Origin: Thermoplasmata archaeon
GTDB lineage: Archaea > Thermoplasmatota > Thermoplasmata > Methanomassiliicoccales > Methanomethylophilaceae
Assembly (NCBI GenBank): GCA_015063125.1
Contig: SUTB01000001.1
Span: forward strand, 682,001 to 746,000
Direction of reading: 5' to 3'
Length of the DNA stretch: 64,000 bases
A model generated the notes under the pieces. It was not told where the DNA came from. It ran no database searches and saw nothing but the letters and a program-made list of their open reading frames with translations. The position numbers were made by a program, and so were the translations under genes. Shown piece by piece: positions 15,366-23,726 of the stretch; the stretch's first letter is position 1; each line of letters starts with the position of its first letter.

Positions 15366-16740
15366 TCGTTCCGTATCCGGTGATCAGCTCACCATTGTCG
15401 AACACGAGCGCATTGTGCCCATTCATTGCCGCAAGGGCAGCTTCTGTATACCCTGAAGCGGAGAAGAAGCAGAGGATCACCTCGTACTCTTTGAATGCTC
15501 TCAGATTGCTGCATGCGTCTACCAGGTGATTCACCACTTCTGCCCCTATCTTATCCTTCCTGTATTTGCATTCGCCAGCATACAGCGTCTTATTCTTCGA
15601 ATCTATGGCGACCACATCTATCTCTGTCTTGCCATCCCAATAGGATCCGTATGATGCTGCGATGGATTTGGACCTCAGATATCTTCTCAGCTCTGACCTA
15701 GATATGTCCTCGAAAACGAAAGCTACATGGGAATCGATGTAGTGATCGTTCAATTCGCGGACGGCCTCATCATTGATGCCCAGAGCGATATCGTTCTTGT
15801 ATGGGTACACGAACCTGTACCACATGGCTATGAACCTGTCTGAGATCGTATAGAGCCTGTTCCTGCTCTTCTCCGGAGACCTCTCCTTCTGTGATACCTT
15901 CGATTCCACCATGCCCATACCGATGAGCCTGCTAAGATATGGCATTACATCGGATGCCTTCAGCCTTGTAGCAGACGTAATGGATTCCATCTTGCGGTTA
16001 CCCTGGGCGATGGTCTTCAGGAGCGTATTGTATATGGCCGTATCCCTGAATTCCTCCTCCATGAGATAGGATATCTCCGTCATCAGGGGAGATCCGAGGC
16101 TCATGGTCAGACGCTCGATGTTGTCCAGAACAGGTCTTTCGCGATCCATCAGCTCCATGTAATGGGGAATGCCGCCCGTGAAGGCATACTCCTCGACGGC
16201 GTAACGGTAATCCTTCCCGCGGATGCAATCCCTGAACTTCAATGGAAGTACCGTGAGATCGCATGTGTTCCTGCCATAAAGCGCTCCGCCGTAATCAGTG
16301 AGGTCCTCCATCAGACCTTTGTACGAACCGCACAGTATGAACATCACGTCCTCTTTGCTGAGCGTATTATCCCATATGGATTGGAATTCCTTCTCTGCAT
16401 CCCTGTTGCTCTTGGTGATGTAAGTGAACTCATCGATGACCAAGATCTTCCTCCCTGGGCCGGACAGCTTGACGAACATCGATATTGAATCCTCCCAGGT
16501 ATCGGGATTGATGTTTACTCCCAGGTGTTTGGACAATGCAAGGTTGAACGATGATAGCAAGGAATGGGCGCTTTCCCTATTGGCCTGGAAGAAGAAGTTG
16601 GGCTTATCCTTGCAGAACTCCTTGATCAATCTGCTCTTGCCGACACGACGCCTTCCTTTGACGATTACCAAAGGATGCTCGACATGAAGGTATTGATTCT
16701 CAAGGAGCCTCATCTCCTTTTCCCTACCAATGAAGTCCAT
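15349..16740 (-). CDS. Archaeal AAA-type ATPase with C-terminal DUF234 nuclease-like domain
   Basis: This 463-residue protein belongs to the large archaeal ATPase family (Arch_ATPase). The N-terminal Walker A is VKGRRRVGKSRLIKE near residue 30 and Walker B is ILVIDEFTYI near residue 100. A winged-helix segment follows (about 255-310), then a DUF234 domain with a restriction-endonuclease-like core (GKTEIDVVAIDSKNKTLYAGECKY, D...ExK pattern). These genes are common, mobile in distribution and functionally obscure; roles in DNA transactions or as orphan defence/transposition-linked ATPases are proposed for relatives. It is monocistronic with an AT-rich promoter region (16741-16800). Confidence 0.85.
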   Translation of the reverse strand: MDFIGREKEMRLLENQYLHVEHPLVIVKGRRRVGKSRLIKEFCKDKPNFFFQANRESAHSLLSSFNLALSKHLGVNINPDTWEDSISMFVKLSGPGRKILVIDEFTYITKSNRDAEKEFQSIWDNTLSKEDVMFILCGSYKGLMEDLTDYGGALYGRNTCDLTVLPLKFRDCIRGKDYRYAVEEYAFTGGIPHYMELMDRERPVLDNIERLTMSLGSPLMTEISYLMEEEFRDTAIYNTLLKTIAQGNRKMESITSATRLKASDVMPYLSRLIGMGMVESKVSQKERSPEKSRNRLYTISDRFIAMWYRFVYPYKNDIALGINDEAVRELNDHYIDSHVAFVFEDISRSELRRYLRSKSIAASYGSYWDGKTEIDVVAIDSKNKTLYAGECKYRKDKIGAEVVNHLVDACSNLRAFKEYEVILCFFSASGYTEAALAAMNGHNALVFDNGELITGYGTITIGR

Positions 16741-16854
16741 GTTTTATTATCTGGATGATTCTATATAATCGTAATTATAATAATTTAGATTATATTAATT
16801 GAGCAATGAATAAGGAAGGATCGGAACGATAGACGATACAAAATGAAGAAAAAC

Positions 16855-16871
16855 CTCCGGGAATCCCGGAG
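16855..16871 (-). terminator. Terminator of the double FAD oxidase gene
   Basis: Minus-strand stem CTCCGGG/CCCGGAG closed by a short loop and followed by GTTTTTC, 21 bases after the stop codon. The flanking 16741-16854 spacer holds only AT-rich promoter sequence for the neighbouring ATPase. Confidence 0.7.
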
Positions 16872-16892
16872 TAAATGGTTTCTTGATCTTGC

Positions 16893-19619
16893 TTACTGGC
16901 TTCCGTCACCGAGCTTGTGGTGCCTGTCCAGGACCTTCAGGTGCTCCATGTCGTTGTACCTGAACCTCTTGAGGTTGTTCTGGAAGGTCTTGTCCTTGGG
17001 GAACATCTTCTTGACGGTCTGGAGCATAATGCTTCCCAGAGACATGATGGGCTTGCCGAGGTTGATTCCGAACCTGGTCATTCCGCATACGACGTGTCCG
17101 GGGTTGATCACATCATGGTGGTCGAGAACTGTCTTGAGCTCCCTCATCTTCTTGACGGTGGGTGCGTTGTGGATGACATCCAGCTGCCATGCGAAGAACA
17201 CTCCGAGACCGGTGGACCTTCCGCCGAACTCGGCTGCCTTGTCTCCCATGTAGAAGTTGAATCCGAAGGGCAGCATTCCGGTCAAGAGCTCGTCGTCCTT
17301 GAAGTAGTAGGGCATGAACAGGGTTGTGGACCTGTCGACCATGACTCCGATGACTCCTCCGGGCTCCATGTTCATGGCGTCGAATCCCTGGTAACAGATG
17401 TCCACGTACTCTCCCCAGTTGTGGGTGGGTACGATGACCTCTGCGGGGATCTCTCCGACTCCGACCTTCCTTGCACGGAACTCGTAGCACCTCTCCTCCC
17501 ACTCGTGCTCTGCGACCTCACCGGCGATCTTCCTTCCGCCGAACTCCTCGGCAGTGAAGTCGGCGAACTGCTCGCCGAGATCGTTGTGGTCGGCGTCTCC
17601 CTGGAATGTCACCAGGAGGACGTTGGAAACGTTGGGTGCGTGGATTCCGGCCAGGCGCTGGTTCTCGAAGTGCTTGTAATCGGACCATGCGATGTGCAGG
17701 GGGATGACAGAGGGGTTCTTGACGATCTTCTGCAGCTGGGGGTCGGCGATGGCGAGTGCATCGTACTCGTATCCGGTGCACCTGATCTCTCCCATGGGGT
17801 AGATCCTGAATGTAACGGTTCCGAGGACTCCGAGGGTTCCCTCTGCTCCGGAGAAGAACTGGTTGAGGTTGTAGCTCATTCCGTAGGATCCCATTCCGTC
17901 GAATCCGGTCTGGACGACTGAACCGTCGTCGACGACGACGCAGGAGTTCAGGATGTTGTCCTTTGCGGATCCGTACTTGTAGGAACCGACTCCCATACCG
18001 TTGGTGGAGATCCATGCTCCGATGGTTCCCGCTGGGAAACTGGAGGGGTAGGATCCGATGATGTATCCCTTCTTCATGCATGCTTCGAGGAGCTTCTTCC
18101 ATGTGCATCCTGCCTGGACCTTGACGTACCTCTCCTCGGTGTTGATCTCCAGGACCTTGTTCATCTTGGAGGTCATGTCGATGATGATACCGGCGTTGGT
18201 GGGCATGCATCCTCCGAGACCCCATGTCGCGTTACCCCTGGGGGTGACGGGGATTCCGTGCTTGTACGCGATCTTGACGACCTCTGAGATCTGACAGACG
18301 TTCTCGGGCCTGACAATGACGTCAGGGATGCAGTTGAATGCGAGTCCGGCCTCCTTGGGGAGGGGTGCGAGGTCGTGGCAGTAGATGACTCTGTCCATTC
18401 CGTTGGTGTTGACGTTCTTGGCGCCTACGGCGGCCTTCAGCTCCTCGATGATCTCGGGTGTGACCTTCCTCATGAAGTTGGGCTCCTTGGGCTTGTAGCC
18501 GAGGAATCCGTCGGTGATCTTCTTGACGAATGCGTTGGTTGCGTCGGAGCGGTACTTGCTGCTGCACTTGCCTGCGTACCTTCCGCCGAGCTTCTCCGCC
18601 TCTGTGACCATCTTGTCGATCTTGGCGTCCTCGTTGTGCCTGAGCTTGACGGCGACCGTCGTGCAGTCAGGGACGTTTCCTGCTACCTTGTAGCCTGCGT
18701 CGACGGCTTCGTCGACGAACTTGGCGAAGTTCTTGACGGGGATGTAGAATGTGGGCGAGCTGGGGCACATGCATGCCGCTCCCTCGATTCCCTTCCAGAG
18801 GTCCTCCTCGAGCTTTGCTGCACCCTCGACGATCTCATCTGTCTTAGCGAGATCGAGGTCGACGAACTCTTCGTCTCCCTGGTATGCGAGGACGAGCTTG
18901 TTGCCGTTGAATGAGATGTGCAGGGGCTTGACTGAAGGCTCCTGTGCGATCTTCTCCAGGACCTTCTGGATGTCCTTTGAACCGCCGAGCTCGTAAGCGA
19001 CTGACTTGGTGACTCCTGCGGGGAACAGCTTAAGTGTGACCGCTGTGATGATTCCGATCCTTCCGGAGGATGCGACGTATGTCTGAGTGAGGTTGTATCC
19101 GGACATGTAGTATCCGATGATGTCGTAACCAGTCTCGATCGCTCCGCCGGTGTAGTCGACGGCGTAGACGTTGTAGACGGTGTCCTTGATGGTTCCGTAC
19201 TTGTAGGATCCGACTCCGGGGGCCTCTGAATAAACCCAGTCCTCGACGGTCATGTTGGCTCCAGCGGGGCGTACTCCGAGGGTGAATCCCTTCTCCTTGA
19301 CTGCCCTTGCAAGGTCGCAGATCTTGCATCCGACCTGGACCTTGACGGTCATGTTGACTGTGTCGATGCACTCGATGGCGTTCATCTTGCTGAAGTCGAG
19401 AACGACCTCGTCTTCCTCGCAGTGCTTGGCGACCTTTGTCGTGATCGCTCCGTTGGCCTCCATGACTGCCTTGACGGCTGCGGCGACGTCTGCCTGTGTT
19501 GCAGGTGTGATGATGATGTGCTCTCCGCTCTTGGAGATCTTTCCCTCTCCGATGGCGCTTCCGATGCGGTCGAGGACCTCGGGAGACAGGGGTTTGTTCT
19601 GGTAGTTCAATGATTTCAT
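16893..19619 (-). CDS. Tandem-duplicated FAD-linked oxidase (GlcD-like), 908 residues
   Basis: The protein contains two copies of an FAD-binding PCMH/GlcD-type oxidase unit in one chain. Copy one (about 1-400) shows RPAGANMTVEDW and GVGSYKYGTIKDTVYNV; copy two (about 400-908) shows TPRGNATWGLGGCMPT, SFPAGTIGAWISTNGMG and VGSYKYGSAKDNIL. The shared GVGSYKYG signature marks the internal duplication. GlcD-type proteins oxidise 2-hydroxy acids and often pass electrons to HdrD/GlcF-type iron-sulfur subunits. In Methanomassiliicoccales such proteins have been discussed as partners of HdrD, but the substrate is unknown. It has a ribosome site (GGAGG), its own TATA flanked by an inverted repeat, and a terminator. 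Confidence 0.82.
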   Translation of the reverse strand: MKSLNYQNKPLSPEVLDRIGSAIGEGKISKSGEHIIITPATQADVAAAVKAVMEANGAITTKVAKHCEEDEVVLDFSKMNAIECIDTVNMTVKVQVGCKICDLARAVKEKGFTLGVRPAGANMTVEDWVYSEAPGVGSYKYGTIKDTVYNVYAVDYTGGAIETGYDIIGYYMSGYNLTQTYVASSGRIGIITAVTLKLFPAGVTKSVAYELGGSKDIQKVLEKIAQEPSVKPLHISFNGNKLVLAYQGDEEFVDLDLAKTDEIVEGAAKLEEDLWKGIEGAACMCPSSPTFYIPVKNFAKFVDEAVDAGYKVAGNVPDCTTVAVKLRHNEDAKIDKMVTEAEKLGGRYAGKCSSKYRSDATNAFVKKITDGFLGYKPKEPNFMRKVTPEIIEELKAAVGAKNVNTNGMDRVIYCHDLAPLPKEAGLAFNCIPDVIVRPENVCQISEVVKIAYKHGIPVTPRGNATWGLGGCMPTNAGIIIDMTSKMNKVLEINTEERYVKVQAGCTWKKLLEACMKKGYIIGSYPSSFPAGTIGAWISTNGMGVGSYKYGSAKDNILNSCVVVDDGSVVQTGFDGMGSYGMSYNLNQFFSGAEGTLGVLGTVTFRIYPMGEIRCTGYEYDALAIADPQLQKIVKNPSVIPLHIAWSDYKHFENQRLAGIHAPNVSNVLLVTFQGDADHNDLGEQFADFTAEEFGGRKIAGEVAEHEWEERCYEFRARKVGVGEIPAEVIVPTHNWGEYVDICYQGFDAMNMEPGGVIGVMVDRSTTLFMPYYFKDDELLTGMLPFGFNFYMGDKAAEFGGRSTGLGVFFAWQLDVIHNAPTVKKMRELKTVLDHHDVINPGHVVCGMTRFGINLGKPIMSLGSIMLQTVKKMFPKDKTFQNNLKRFRYNDMEHLKVLDRHHKLGDGSQ

Positions 19620-19666
19620 TTCTTATCCTCCACTCAATAGCGTTGGCTTATGGAGTTGCCACTTGT

Positions 19667-19685
19667 TTCCTATAATATAAAGGAA
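19667..19685 (-). promoter_or_regulatory. Promoter of the double FAD oxidase with flanking inverted repeat
   Basis: TTCCT (19667-19671) and AGGAA (19681-19685) bracket the minus-strand TATA TTTATATTATAGG. The start codon lies about 50 bases downstream. A second dyad, TCTCATT-GGAA-AATGAGA (19696-19713), lies just behind the end of the DUF123 gene and may belong to its transcript end. Confidence 0.4.
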
Positions 19686-19723
19686 TAGCAGAGAATCTCA
19701 TTGGAAAATGAGAATATATGAGA

Positions 19724-20155
19724 TTACTTGCTGGGAGGCTCTGCCATCGATACGAATGGGAACATGCCACAGCGTTGTATGAATCCCTTCAGTACTTTGG
19801 TGTTCGTCTTGAACAGATGTGTATAGCATCTGCAGTCAGAGCAACCGAATCCTTTGCAGAACGGTTCCATCCCTTCCTCGACTGCGATGGCTGCGAGATC
19901 GCATTCGGGGATGAAATCCGGATACGAGATGTAGGCTTCGATAGAATCGGCTGCAGTGGTTATGTAATCTGCATGCCACTTCAGCTTCTTCTCCTTGGAA
20001 AGATGCCTGCTGACCCTCTGGTCTAGGCCGTTCATGGCGCTGCCCACATAGCAGTACAGCCCCTTTTTGAAGAATAAGGTGCCCAGGGCGCCGACTTGGA
20101 TCTCCTTGTCGGCCCCCAGGCTTATTGCGAGCACGTACGTGCCCTTGCGGATCAT
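19724..20155 (-). CDS. DUF123 / GIY-YIG-like nuclease-fold protein
   Basis: This 143-residue protein begins KGTYVLAISLGAD and continues with LGTLFFKKGLYCYVGSAMNG and LDQRVSRHL. That is the degenerate GIY-YIG core (YVL...YVG) of the DUF123 family, found in archaea and some bacteria and fused to endonuclease III in a few lineages. C-terminal Cys/His residues (CSDCRCYTHLF) resemble a metal site. Function is unknown. The start ATG overlaps the stop of mmp7 (ATGA), so it is the last gene of the atwA-marker operon, an unexpected place for a nuclease-like protein. Confidence 0.8.
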   Translation of the reverse strand: MIRKGTYVLAISLGADKEIQVGALGTLFFKKGLYCYVGSAMNGLDQRVSRHLSKEKKLKWHADYITTAADSIEAYISYPDFIPECDLAAIAVEEGMEPFCKGFGCSDCRCYTHLFKTNTKVLKGFIQRCGMFPFVSMAEPPSK

Positions 20156-21081
20156 TGTTTCAGTGAGTCCTCGAACTCGACCTGGGAACGGGTCTTGATG
20201 CGGATGATGACGCTGCTGTCGTCGATCCTCGAAGGCTCGATGAAGGCCACCTCTCCCAGCTTGCGGCCGTAGACGGTGACGTTCTCCAGGTACTCCTTGT
20301 GCTCGGCATAGGGGATCTTGATCCTCAGTCCGTCAAGATGGAGGACCATCGGGGCGGGCCTTAGGCACATGTCGATGGGTTCGTACTCCTGCAGGATCTG
20401 CTTGACCTCTGCGGGGTGGACGAACAGCGGATCCTCCTCTATGGAGACCTTCTTGTCCTTCAGAACATTCTCGACTGCATCGCAGATCTCGTCCAGCTTG
20501 TCCCTCTCCTCGGGGGACTTCATCCTGGCCGCCTTCCTTCCGACTCCCGTAACAAGTGCGTCGTAGGTGTCCTCGACGCCCTCGGGCTTCGGTCCGGAGA
20601 CGAGCACGACGGGGATGTGCAGGTCCTTGATCAGATCGGTCTTCTTCTCGACGCAGGGCTTGAAGTTTCCGAGGCATACGACGCATGCATCGTACTCGTC
20701 GATGATCCCTTTCTCCACCGCGGAGATCTGAGAGGTGTTCTTGCCCCTTCCCCTGGCGAGTCCCATGACCACTGTGACCGCTCCGGCCCTCCTGAGTATC
20801 TCCGCCACATCGCAGATCGGATGGGGCATGTGATGCCTTCCCAGGGTGGGTCCGACGACCGCGATCTCCGTACCTGCCAGAGGCACCTCCTTCACGGTTC
20901 CTCCAATCTCCGTGCAGAGCTTCGAGATCTCCTCCCTGTCCTCGGACGGGACGGACATAATGACAGTCAACATCTGAGAGCTCCTGTTCTTCTGGAGGAC
21001 CACTCCTCCGACGTCCTCGATCATCTCGAAGAGCTCGTCGGAACGGTAGATTCCTCCGTCGTACATCATGACCTCGAACAT
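20152..21081 (-). CDS. mmp7: Methanogenesis marker protein 7
   Basis: This methanogen-specific protein of 309 residues has unknown biochemistry; the family is found only with Mcr. The start is the ATG at 21081 (MFEVMMYDGGIYR), overlapping the stop of mmp17. Longer upstream frames give arginine-rich nonsense. The protein shows nucleotide- or cofactor-fold-like segments (IAVVGPTLGRHHMPHPICDV, TVVMGLARGRGKN) and no transmembrane segment. The tight operon with atwA and other markers supports a role in assembly, modification or activation of methyl-coenzyme M reductase. Confidence 0.88.
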   Translation of the reverse strand: MFEVMMYDGGIYRSDELFEMIEDVGGVVLQKNRSSQMLTVIMSVPSEDREEISKLCTEIGGTVKEVPLAGTEIAVVGPTLGRHHMPHPICDVAEILRRAGAVTVVMGLARGRGKNTSQISAVEKGIIDEYDACVVCLGNFKPCVEKKTDLIKDLHIPVVLVSGPKPEGVEDTYDALVTGVGRKAARMKSPEERDKLDEICDAVENVLKDKKVSIEEDPLFVHPAEVKQILQEYEPIDMCLRPAPMVLHLDGLRIKIPYAEHKEYLENVTVYGRKLGEVAFIEPSRIDDSSVIIRIKTRSQVEFEDSLKQ

Positions 21082-21641
21082 CAGGCTGCACCTCCCATGG
21101 ATGCGTGTACCTTCTTCCCTTCGTCCATGAACTCGGGCTGCATGAGCTCCTCTGTGGCGACCACGGTGATGACGCCGCCGTCGATCAGAGTGCGGCGGTT
21201 CTTGATCCCTTCGGGCATGGACCTCCATATGGCGCCCATGATCTCCCTCAGGTCCTGTTCGCCGGATGCGATGACCATCTCCTGCATCTCGGAGATCTTG
21301 GCTCCGGACACCTCGATGTCGAAACGGGTCTGCTGGACGACCTTGTTCCTCCCGTACTTCGTCCAGAGGGCCTTGAGGATGTCGGGGGCGTAGCGCTCCT
21401 GCGTGATGGTGATGTACGTCATGTTGGATTCCTCCCTGACGTTGGCAACGTCAACCACGGTCTTGTTGCCCGGATCGGCCTTCAGCACTATGGAGAAGAT
21501 GAACAGGGGCGTGGACGGCTTCAGAATGAGCTTGGCCTTGTCGATCAGAACGGCCTTGTTCAGGTCGCTCATGGTGTCCTCGAACAGCTTCCTGTAAGCC
21601 TCGTCCCCGAACTTGTCGTCTCCTACTACCTCTATGTCCAT
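21081..21641 (-). CDS. mmp17: Methanogenesis marker protein 17
   Basis: A 186-residue methanogen marker protein beginning MDIEVVGDDKFGDEAYRK. Members of this family occur in the same cluster as markers 7, 15, 5, 6 and 3. In Methanosarcina the cluster belongs with the AtwA-containing Mcr activation machinery. The ATG at 21641 was chosen because upstream sequence in this frame is arginine-rich shadow of mmp15. The stop overlaps the mmp7 start by one base. No catalytic motif can be named. Confidence 0.85.
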   Translation of the reverse strand: MDIEVVGDDKFGDEAYRKLFEDTMSDLNKAVLIDKAKLILKPSTPLFIFSIVLKADPGNKTVVDVANVREESNMTYITITQERYAPDILKALWTKYGRNKVVQQTRFDIEVSGAKISEMQEMVIASGEQDLREIMGAIWRSMPEGIKNRRTLIDGGVITVVATEELMQPEFMDEGKKVHASMGGAA

Positions 21642-21649
21642 ACAATCCC

Positions 21650-22876
21650 TCACAGGAATCCTGAACTCAGCAGTGCTCCGCCGACCGCTCCGATGTACTG
21701 GGAGTCCGGCGGGACTATGGGCTGCTCTCCGAGAACCTCTCCGATCTGCGTCACGAGTCCGGAGATCAGCGAGGTACCTCCGACCTGGATGATCGGATGC
21801 CTTACATCGATCTCCTGGAGCTGCTGCTCGTAGACCTGCTCGGCGACGGAGTGGCATGCTGCGCAGGCCACATCCTCGAACTTCTTTCCCTCTCCGAGGG
21901 TGGTGACCAGGTCCTGGATACCGAAGACGGAACAGTACGAGTTCATCTTGGCGTTCCTCCAGTCTCCCTTGTCAGCGAGTCTTCCGAGCTCGGTGATGTC
22001 GATCTTGAGCCTGTTCGATGTCATCTGAAGGAACCTTCCGGATGCTCCGGCACAGATTCCTCCCATGGTGAAGTTGTCGGGGATTCCGTCCCTGACGGTG
22101 ATGGCCTTGTTGTCCATTCCACCGATATCGATGATGGTGGCCTCTCCCTTCTGCCTGTTGGCAAGCCAGACGGCTCCCTTGGAGTTGACCGTCAGCTCCT
22201 CCTGGACCAGCTTCGCCTTGAAGTGCTCTCCGAGGGTGAAACGTCCGTAACCTGTCGTTCCGATGGCCTCGATCTGGTCAAGGGTGACACCTGCCTGCTC
22301 CAGTGCGTTGTTGAGCACCTGGGTGGCTGATTCGATGACGACCGCACCCGAAGGTGTCCAGTCCTTACCGATGATCTTGTTGTTCTCCATGACGACGGCC
22401 TTGGTGGTGGACGAACCGGAGTCCAGTCCGACCGTGAGACCGGTCTGCCTCTCCCTTGCGAGGAGCTCCTTCCTGGTGACGATGGTGACCAATGCCTCCA
22501 TCCTTGTCAGGAGCTGGGATGCCTTGAGCCTCTCCGTGAAGGAGTAGGTGACGACGGGCAGGTTGGTGTGCTCCTGGATGTACCTCCTGAGCTCGTTCCT
22601 GACCAGTGCGGCCTCTGCGCACCTGAAGCATGTGGTGATGAACACCGCGTCCGCCTCGTACCTTCCGGATGCGAGCTCGGCGGCCCTTGCTATCATCAGC
22701 TTGAGCTGTGGGGAACGGGGCTTGAATCCGAAGTCCTGGACGGCCTTGTCGATATCCGCCGAGGATACGTCGGGATAAACTATCGATGCACCGACGGACC
22801 TTGCTGCCTTCTCTATCTCATACTGGACACTGCTGTACTCCGTACCGCAGGACAGCTGCGCGATCTTGATTGTCAT
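21650..22876 (-). CDS. mmp15: Methanogenesis marker protein 15 (BadF/BcrA-type ATPase)
   Basis: This 408-residue protein has an N-terminal domain with Cys residues ([15 protein letters not shown]) and an ASKHA ATPase core. The phosphate-1 motif is [17 protein letters not shown] near residue 150, phosphate-2 is [14 protein letters not shown] near residue 250, and the cluster-type Cys segments are [12 protein letters not shown] and CACHS. It belongs to the BadF/BadG/BcrA/HgdC activator family, whose members hydrolyse ATP at a subunit interface to push low-potential electrons. In methanogens it is found in the Mcr activation complex context. Start ATG 22876 has the ribosome site GGAGGG and overlaps the mmp5 stop. 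Confidence 0.9.
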   Translation of the reverse strand: MTIKIAQLSCGTEYSSVQYEIEKAARSVGASIVYPDVSSADIDKAVQDFGFKPRSPQLKLMIARAAELASGRYEADAVFITTCFRCAEAALVRNELRRYIQEHTNLPVVTYSFTERLKASQLLTRMEALVTIVTRKELLARERQTGLTVGLDSGSSTTKAVVMENNKIIGKDWTPSGAVVIESATQVLNNALEQAGVTLDQIEAIGTTGYGRFTLGEHFKAKLVQEELTVNSKGAVWLANRQKGEATIIDIGGMDNKAITVRDGIPDNFTMGGICAGASGRFLQMTSNRLKIDITELGRLADKGDWRNAKMNSYCSVFGIQDLVTTLGEGKKFEDVACAACHSVAEQVYEQQLQEIDVRHPIIQVGGTSLISGLVTQIGEVLGEQPIVPPDSQYIGAVGGALLSSGFL

Positions 22877-23307
22877 TTCAATCCCTCCATCCATTCCTTG
22901 GCCTGGGCCACGAAGTTGACCGCATCCTCGTCAGTCTCGGGGTACTTGACGTTCAGGACCGGGATTCCCTTCCTGTGGACCAGATACTTGATCATGAGGT
23001 TGGAACGCTCGCAGCCTACGCATCCGAAGCTGTAAGGGCAGTCCTCCATCACTATGGCTGCGTCTGCCTGCTCGATGAGGGGGCCCCAGAGGGCCAGCCT
23101 GCCCCTCACTCCGGAGGGGACCTCGATACCGGCGTACTTCAGTCCTTTGACCACATCATCGAGTGTGACGTTCATCGGCGGCATGTCAACCTCCAGATTG
23201 TCCACTCTCTCCTGGATGGCCGCCATCGTGCTGAGCGGCTCGTGCCCGAATCTCTCGACAAGGTCGAAGAGGACCAGGCTGTTTGGGGGATCTATGAAGA
23301 TCTTCAT
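22873..23307 (-). CDS. mmp5: Methanogenesis marker protein 5
   Basis: A 144-residue methanogen-specific protein beginning [21 protein letters not shown]. It contains a Cys motif [14 protein letters not shown] (C-x5-C-x2-C), which may bind a cluster or metal. The function is not established. The start ATG at 23307 overlaps the mmp6 stop (TGATG) and the stop overlaps the mmp15 start (ATGA), placing it firmly within the coupled operon. Confidence 0.86.
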   Translation of the reverse strand: MKIFIDPPNSLVLFDLVERFGHEPLSTMAAIQERVDNLEVDMPPMNVTLDDVVKGLKYAGIEVPSGVRGRLALWGPLIEQADAAIVMEDCPYSFGCVGCERSNLMIKYLVHRKGIPVLNVKYPETDEDAVNFVAQAKEWMEGLK

Positions 23308-23726
23308 CACTGCACCTCGCATATCTTCTTGAAAGCGTTTACGTCAAGACGTTTCCTGTCCTTCTCAGGACTGTATTTGGCCCCTTTCTCTACCTGCTCC
23401 AGTCCGTATTGGATCTTGGACAGGAGGGCCCATTCCTCCTCAAGCTGGGCGTACCCGGGCCTTGTTCCGTGCTGTGCGCGGCATCTCCTCGGGTCGCTGC
23501 ATCTGTAGGCCCTTATCTTCGAGAACACCTCGTTGGGGTATGTCTCCCTCACCTTGGCGAGGATCTCAAGGACCTCTTTCCTGGGTGCCTCCACGAGGCA
23601 GCCGTAGCAAGTCTCCTTTACCAGGGCCTTGTCCCCGAAGGAATGCACCATGCGGACCAGCTGGTCCGGGGTAAGCATGGACCTGGGGGATATCATGAAA
23701 AGCCTGGTCTCCCTCTCTTCACTCAT
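23307..23726 (-). CDS. mmp6: Methanogenesis marker protein 6
   Basis: A 139-residue protein beginning MSEERETRLFMISPRSM, with two Cys-containing segments (KETCYGCLVEAP and YRCSDPRRCRAQ). Marker 6 is restricted to methanogens and related Mcr-bearing archaea; its activity is unknown. Both ends overlap neighbours by one to four bases (ATGA with mmp3, TGATG with mmp5). Confidence 0.85.
   Translation of the reverse strand: MSEERETRLFMISPRSMLTPDQLVRMVHSFGDKALVKETCYGCLVEAPRKEVLEILAKVRETYPNEVFSKIRAYRCSDPRRCRAQHGTRPGYAQLEEEWALLSKIQYGLEQVEKGAKYSPEKDRKRLDVNAFKKICEVQ

Noticed and set aside
22873-23726. Frameshifts between the small marker genes
   Set aside because: Each gene has its own start overlapping the previous stop and a normal family length, so this is translational coupling.
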